From DASYDU01 sp050248495 (lineage in GTDB: Bacteria > Planctomycetota > Planctomycetia > Pirellulales > Lacipirellulaceae), in contig JBFWSG010000007.1 in assembly GCA_050248495.1 (NCBI GenBank), positions 62,001 through 126,000 of the forward strand: a stretch of 64,000 nt of DNA. The letters run 5' to 3'. The position numbers and the translations under genes are program-made. The notes beneath the pieces were generated by a model that was not told where the DNA came from, searched no databases, and was given only the letters and a program-made list of their open reading frames with translations. Shown piece after piece: positions 61,700 through 64,000 of this stretch (positions are counted from its first letter, which is position 1; each line of letters begins with the position of its first letter).

Positions 61700-62614
61700 T
61701 TAGCGGACTTGCGTTTCTTCGACGCTGCCCTTGAGCCGGGCGACGGAGGGCTCGTCGAATTGCGCCTGGGGCAGCGCACCGTCGGCGAGGATCGATTCAA
61801 TCGATTCGGGGCGCTGCGTGGTCGGGTAGGGCATCTCGGCAGTCTTCGTCGGACGCGGCTCGCTGGTTTCCACCGCCATCAACGGCTTCGACTGCGGCGG
61901 CAACGGGCCGGCGGCGGTCGGTTCAATCGACTCGGTTTCCGCGGAGGGCCCGTCGGCGGGCACCAGAGCCGGGCTGAGTTCGGCATGCTGGATTTCGAGC
62001 TCGGGGACAGCAGGCCTGTCGACGGTGGCCGAGACTGGCTCCTTTGCATCGGGACCTGCGATTGGATGCGGCCGCTCGCCAGTCATCATCACCATCGCCA
62101 TGCCGCCAGCCGACATCAGCGTGACCATCGCGGCCAGGCGAATCAGCTTGTGGTACGGCTCGATCCACTGCCAGGCTTCGAGCGCTATGCGAATCGGCAA
62201 AGGCGCGGCGCGGAGCACGCGATCTTGCCGCCCACCGGCCAAGGAGACATTCTCAAGGGCAGGGATATTGGGATTCGGACTATCGAACTGCGGACGTGGA
62301 GCTGCAGCTGGTGTCTTCGCTGGAGCCGGCGGCGCGTGTTTCGCTGGTCCCGCCGCTGATTCATGCGGAGCATCGACGCGATATGTGGTGCGGGGCGGCG
62401 ACGATTCGGCGGCCGGCAGCTCGCTCGGACGACTGAGCTCCGCGATCCGCGCCAGCACGGGCCAGCGCGACGCCGGCGCCGCGGTCGCCGCAGGCTCGGA
62501 TTCGCTCCGCGCGCGGAGCGGACCGGCTGCCGGTTCATCCAGAGGAAATCGTCGTGTTGGGCCCACCGCGAGAAGCGCCTTCCTTGGCAAGAGTCTCGAC
62601 TGGCATGTGCGCAA
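61700..62614 (-). CDS. Single-pass membrane protein of the kinase/ATPase unit
   Basis: 304 residues from a TTG at 62614; the start is uncertain because the frame is open upstream to 62725 without an ATG. The N-terminal half is Pro/Ala-rich and probably disordered. One hydrophobic segment lies at ~157-178 (LIRLAAMVTLMSAGGMAMVM), followed by a Pro/Glu-rich tail to the end. The layout resembles a TonB/linker-type protein, but no family is recognised. It lies between the WD40 gene and the kinase-like gene, all minus strand and closely spaced. Confidence 0.6.
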   Translation of the reverse strand: MRTCQSRLLPRKALLAVGPTRRFPLDEPAAGPLRARSESEPAATAAPASRWPVLARIAELSRPSELPAAESSPPRTTYRVDAPHESAAGPAKHAPPAPAKTPAAAPRPQFDSPNPNIPALENVSLAGGRQDRVLRAAPLPIRIALEAWQWIEPYHKLIRLAAMVTLMSAGGMAMVMMTGERPHPIAGPDAKEPVSATVDRPAVPELEIQHAELSPALVPADGPSAETESIEPTAAGPLPPQSKPLMAVETSEPRPTKTAEMPYPTTQRPESIESILADGALPQAQFDEPSVARLKGSVEETQVR

Positions 62615-62778
62615 TACGCCACCGCTCGACGCGCAGGCGTATCCGCCTTCTGTATCGGGAAGCGCCTGCGCGGACCTTGAGGTAGAACGGGATTGGGGAA
62701 GAAAAGCAGCCAGCGACCGACGCTGCTAGCGTTGCCTGCGCCCGCGAAAAACAAGCGCGACGCCGCAGGCTGCCGCCG

Positions 62779-64000
62779 CTATTGGCTCATCACCGTCCGC
62801 AGCGCGACGTCGTTGTGCCAGTCGACCGCGAGCCAGACGATCGCCGTCCCGTCGCGGCTCGAGGAGAGCGCGAGCCGGCCGTCGGGGGAGAAGGACACGG
62901 CGGTCACTTCCTGCTGATGACCGACAAGGGAGAGGATCTCCTTGCCGTGCTCGTGATCGGTGCGCGCGTCCCAGAGCTTGACGGAATTGTCCTGGCTGCC
63001 GGTGAGCGCGCGGCTCGCGTCCGGCGAGAAGGCCACCGACGTGACGGCGGCCGTGTGACCGGCGAGTTCGACGCGCCGCTCGCCCGTGGCGGCGTCCCAG
63101 ATGATGGCCGTGTTATCCTGGCTGCCGGTGATCACCAGCGCCCCATCGGCGGAGAACCGGCCGCAGAGCACGGCCCAGCGATGGCCGGACAGTTCCTTCT
63201 CGAGCGCGCCGGTACGGGCGTCCCACAGCCGGGCCAGCTTGTCGCCGCTGGTCGTGAGCACGCGCGTACCGTCCGGTGAGAAGGTCGCGCTGAGCACGCG
63301 GTCCTTGTGGCCTTTAAAGACAATTCCGTTCGGCTGCCCGGTGGCGACGTCCCAGAGCCGCGCCGTGCCGTCGTCGCTGGCGGTGAGCACCAGCTTGCCA
63401 TCGGGCGAAAACTCGGCCGTGTTGACGTAACCCGTGTGCCCACCTTCGAGCTTGCGAATCGCATGGCCGGTTTGAGCGTCCCAGATTTTGGCCGAATGGT
63501 CCCAGCTGCCCGTGACCACAAACTTGCCATCCGGTGAAAGTGCGGCCGAGGCCACCGCACCGTGCGGGCTGTAACGCATCACGGGCTTGAGCGTGTCGCG
63601 GTTCCAGAGCGTGGCGTCGTTGCCGCCGATCGTGAGCAGATGCTTGCCGTCGCTGGTGTGGGTCGCCGTCCAGACGAGGCCTCCCAAGCGATTGAAGTCG
63701 AACAGCGTTTCGAGCGGTGCCGCAGCCGTAACAGCTTCTTGAGCGGCGTCTGGCAGGTCCCAGCGATAGACTTTGCGATCCTGGTACGACGTGAGGAGCG
63801 CCGACTGGCCGTCGGGAGCGTAGTTCAGTGCGCTGAATGGTTTACCCGGCGAAGCGACCGACTGCAGCTGTTGCGCGTCGGAGAGCCGCCACAAACGGGC
63901 CGACCCGTCGTCGCAGGTGGTGATCGCCAGGGCGCCATCGGGCGACAGGTCGACGCCGGTGACATATTCCGGATGCTTGAGGACGAGGTTGCGATCTTCC
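62779..64000 (-). CDS. WD40-repeat protein, partial
   Basis: The frame runs off the right edge; about 407 residues are visible. At least seven WD40 units with the GH...D...WD pattern are present: 'GGHTGYVNTAEFSPDGKLVL', 'DDGTARLWDVATGQPNGIVF', 'GHKDRVLSATFSPDGTRVLT', 'GHRWAVLCGRFSADGALVI' and 'GHTAAVTSVAFSPDASRALT'. The propeller probably closes near the C-terminus. WD40 proteins in planctomycetes are often fused to kinases; the N-terminus is not visible. It heads the minus-strand unit with the ATPase genes, 164 bp upstream of the TTG-start gene. Confidence 0.9.
   Translation of the reverse strand, partial: EDRNLVLKHPEYVTGVDLSPDGALAITTCDDGSARLWRLSDAQQLQSVASPGKPFSALNYAPDGQSALLTSYQDRKVYRWDLPDAAQEAVTAAAPLETLFDFNRLGGLVWTATHTSDGKHLLTIGGNDATLWNRDTLKPVMRYSPHGAVASAALSPDGKFVVTGSWDHSAKIWDAQTGHAIRKLEGGHTGYVNTAEFSPDGKLVLTASDDGTARLWDVATGQPNGIVFKGHKDRVLSATFSPDGTRVLTTSGDKLARLWDARTGALEKELSGHRWAVLCGRFSADGALVITGSQDNTAIIWDAATGERRVELAGHTAAVTSVAFSPDASRALTGSQDNSVKLWDARTDHEHGKEILSLVGHQQEVTAVSFSPDGRLALSSSRDGTAIVWLAVDWHNDVALRTVMSQ

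Overview
The window looks like chromosomal DNA of a planctomycete, most likely order Pirellulales. Signs seen in the sequence: high GC, seven secreted proteins ending in a PEP-CTERM sorting tail (VPEP, hydrophobic stretch, Arg cluster), dockerin-like GDYNxNGxVDAADYTxW repeats, very long passenger proteins built from tandem beta-helix repeats, a short membrane protein with the 'RFSLRTMF' segment common in planctomycetes, and a high density of intergenic palindromic repeats. Taxonomy is inferred from these traits only. No rRNA or tRNA gene was recognised.

Layout. 1-8 kb: two PEP-CTERM proteins, chorismate synthase (aroC) and SAICAR synthase (purC), a GH10-like protein without recognisable catalytic glutamates, then a repeat-rich stretch with two small membrane proteins and a STAS protein. 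8-16 kb: alaS and a 1,362-residue beta-helix/dockerin/PEP-CTERM protein. 16-20 kb: a solitary DPPY methyltransferase, a PEP-CTERM matrixin, a serine hydrolase and a PspC gene interrupted by UGA. 19.6-23.3 kb: a stress-type island of two Cys-rich exported products, a MarR regulator, pirin and DoxX, followed by a complete RAYT/REPIN cassette. 24-34 kb: guaB, an alpha-toroid protein, an HlyD-type adaptor and a cobalamin adenosyltransferase. 33.7-38 kb: the nitrogen sensors glnB and glnD and a diadenylate-cyclase domain protein. 38-48 kb: Ala/Ser/Glu-rich secreted protein, HEAT lipoprotein, a second giant beta-helix protein, an ECF sigma/anti-sigma pair and a RelE-type toxin-antitoxin pair. 49-56 kb: an ABC ATPase with its large membrane partner, a MntA/HepT toxin-antitoxin pair, an SGNH esterase, nnrD and larB. 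56-64 kb: a lamin-tail PEP-CTERM protein, a metallopeptidase-like protein, and a four-gene minus-strand run (WD40 protein, TonB-like single-pass protein, tyrosine-kinase-like ATPase, ExeA-like ATPase) resembling loci that accompany exosortase systems.

How it fits together. Many genes serve the cell surface: sorted PEP-CTERM proteins, and kinase and ATPase components of the type linked to exopolysaccharide and exosortase loci, although no exosortase is in the window. The clearest regulatory logic is at 20.5-22.4 kb, where a near-identical TCTGTTnTAAC box lies in the promoter of the MarR gene and in front of pirin-DoxX. The strongest mobile signal is the RAYT gene at 22,574-23,086, flanked by two direct copies of a roughly 150-bp REPIN, with a further single REP at 7,353. 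I did not identify a wholly new system with certainty. The best candidates are the REPIN/RAYT cassette, the MarR box with the Cys-rich island, and the catalytically altered GH10, kinase and cyclase proteins.
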